Assembly: GCF_030209175.1 (NCBI RefSeq)
Contig: NZ_JARVSM010000001.1
Span: 372,001 to 436,000, forward strand
DNA length: 64,000 nt
Source of the DNA: Pseudomonas sp. efr-133-TYG-5
GTDB lineage: Bacteria; Pseudomonadota; Gammaproteobacteria; Pseudomonadales; Pseudomonadaceae
Reading direction: 5' to 3'
A program made the position numbers and the translations under genes. Below are positions 63,879 through 64,000 of this stretch, piece by piece. Numbering within the stretch: position 1 is the first letter of the stretch; each line of letters begins with the position of its first letter. Below the pieces are notes generated by a model that saw nothing but the letters and a program-made list of their open reading frames with translations, had not been told where the DNA came from and made no database searches.

Positions 63879-64000
63879 GCGGGTATCCGAAGCTTTTCGT
63901 ACTGAAGCAGAGCGGCAAGCTTCGGTCAGCTTCGCCCGTGAGTCAAACCCTGCGCCCGGCGTATTTCGCCTGGCGCCGTGTTTCCGAGGCTGACGTCCTA
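63879..64000. other. Window edge, no gene seen
   Basis: 122 bases upstream of the HEAT/TPR gene. Nothing beyond its presumed promoter is supported. Confidence 0.4.

Overview
The window looks like chromosomal DNA from a fluorescent Pseudomonas (P. fluorescens group). The reasons are its GC-rich, Pseudomonas-style codon use, the complete functional-amyloid operon fapABCDEF, a mannitol/polyol operon in the mtlEFGKDYZ order described for P. fluorescens with an AraC-type mtlR upstream, an OprD-family porin, and several classes of Pseudomonas REP pairs between genes. No rRNA, tRNA, CRISPR array, integrase or transposase was seen.

Layout. 0-2.8 kb: a truncated nhaB, a delta-60 repeat protein and a small conserved protein. 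3-9.8 kb: a VpsR/FleQ-like sigma54 activator facing the six-gene fap operon. A good -24/-12 promoter and repeated TGaaACAG boxes lie upstream of fapA, and a terminator-like hairpin lies between fapC and fapD. 9.8-17.6 kb: housekeeping genes (PnuC with a NadR-like kinase, a Cache-domain chemoreceptor, uppP, a DUF1294 protein, a LysR regulator with a YjbR-like protein, azoR, an alpha/beta hydrolase). 17.6-25.3 kb: an MFS transporter, the ABC-F protein YbiT, LpxO, Ku and a PQQ sugar dehydrogenase. 25.3-30.3 kb: a divergent pair consisting of a GNAT-C39 peptidase fusion and an RLAN-type RimK-like ATP-grasp ligase, then a CorA-like transporter and a short threonine dehydratase preceded by what reads as an isoleucine-codon attenuator. 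30.3-32.7 kb: small genes including ecotin. 32.7-37.4 kb: a type VI secretion module, with a VgrG fused to a Tle1-like (DUF2235) lipase and two small exported proteins as candidate immunity factors, in visibly AT-richer DNA. 37.7-39.8 kb: an OprD porin and a lytic-transglycosylase-like lipoprotein. 39.8-49.7 kb: the mtl operon and mtlR. 49.8-63.9 kb: a glycosyltransferase and then a dense signalling region (stand-alone receivers, a CHASE3-GAF hybrid kinase with three receivers, CheR, CheB, a REC-kinase, a KaiC-like ATPase coupled to a kinase with a degenerate receiver, and a HEAT/TPR protein).

How the genes work together. The fap genes form one secretion and assembly unit for extracellular amyloid, probably switched by the neighbouring sigma54 activator. 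The mtl genes import mannitol/arabitol/glucitol by an ABC transporter, oxidise it to a ketose and phosphorylate it. The VgrG-lipase and its small partners form a toxin/immunity cassette. The last 12 kb hold at least seven canonical receiver domains plus one pseudo-receiver, which suggests a phosphorelay or adaptation network whose inputs cannot be read from sequence.

Most promising for follow-up: the attenuator before the regulatory-domain-less threonine dehydratase, the GNAT-C39/RLAN ligase pair, the VgrG-DUF2235 fusion with its base-composition break, the KaiC-kinase pair, and the fap promoter architecture.
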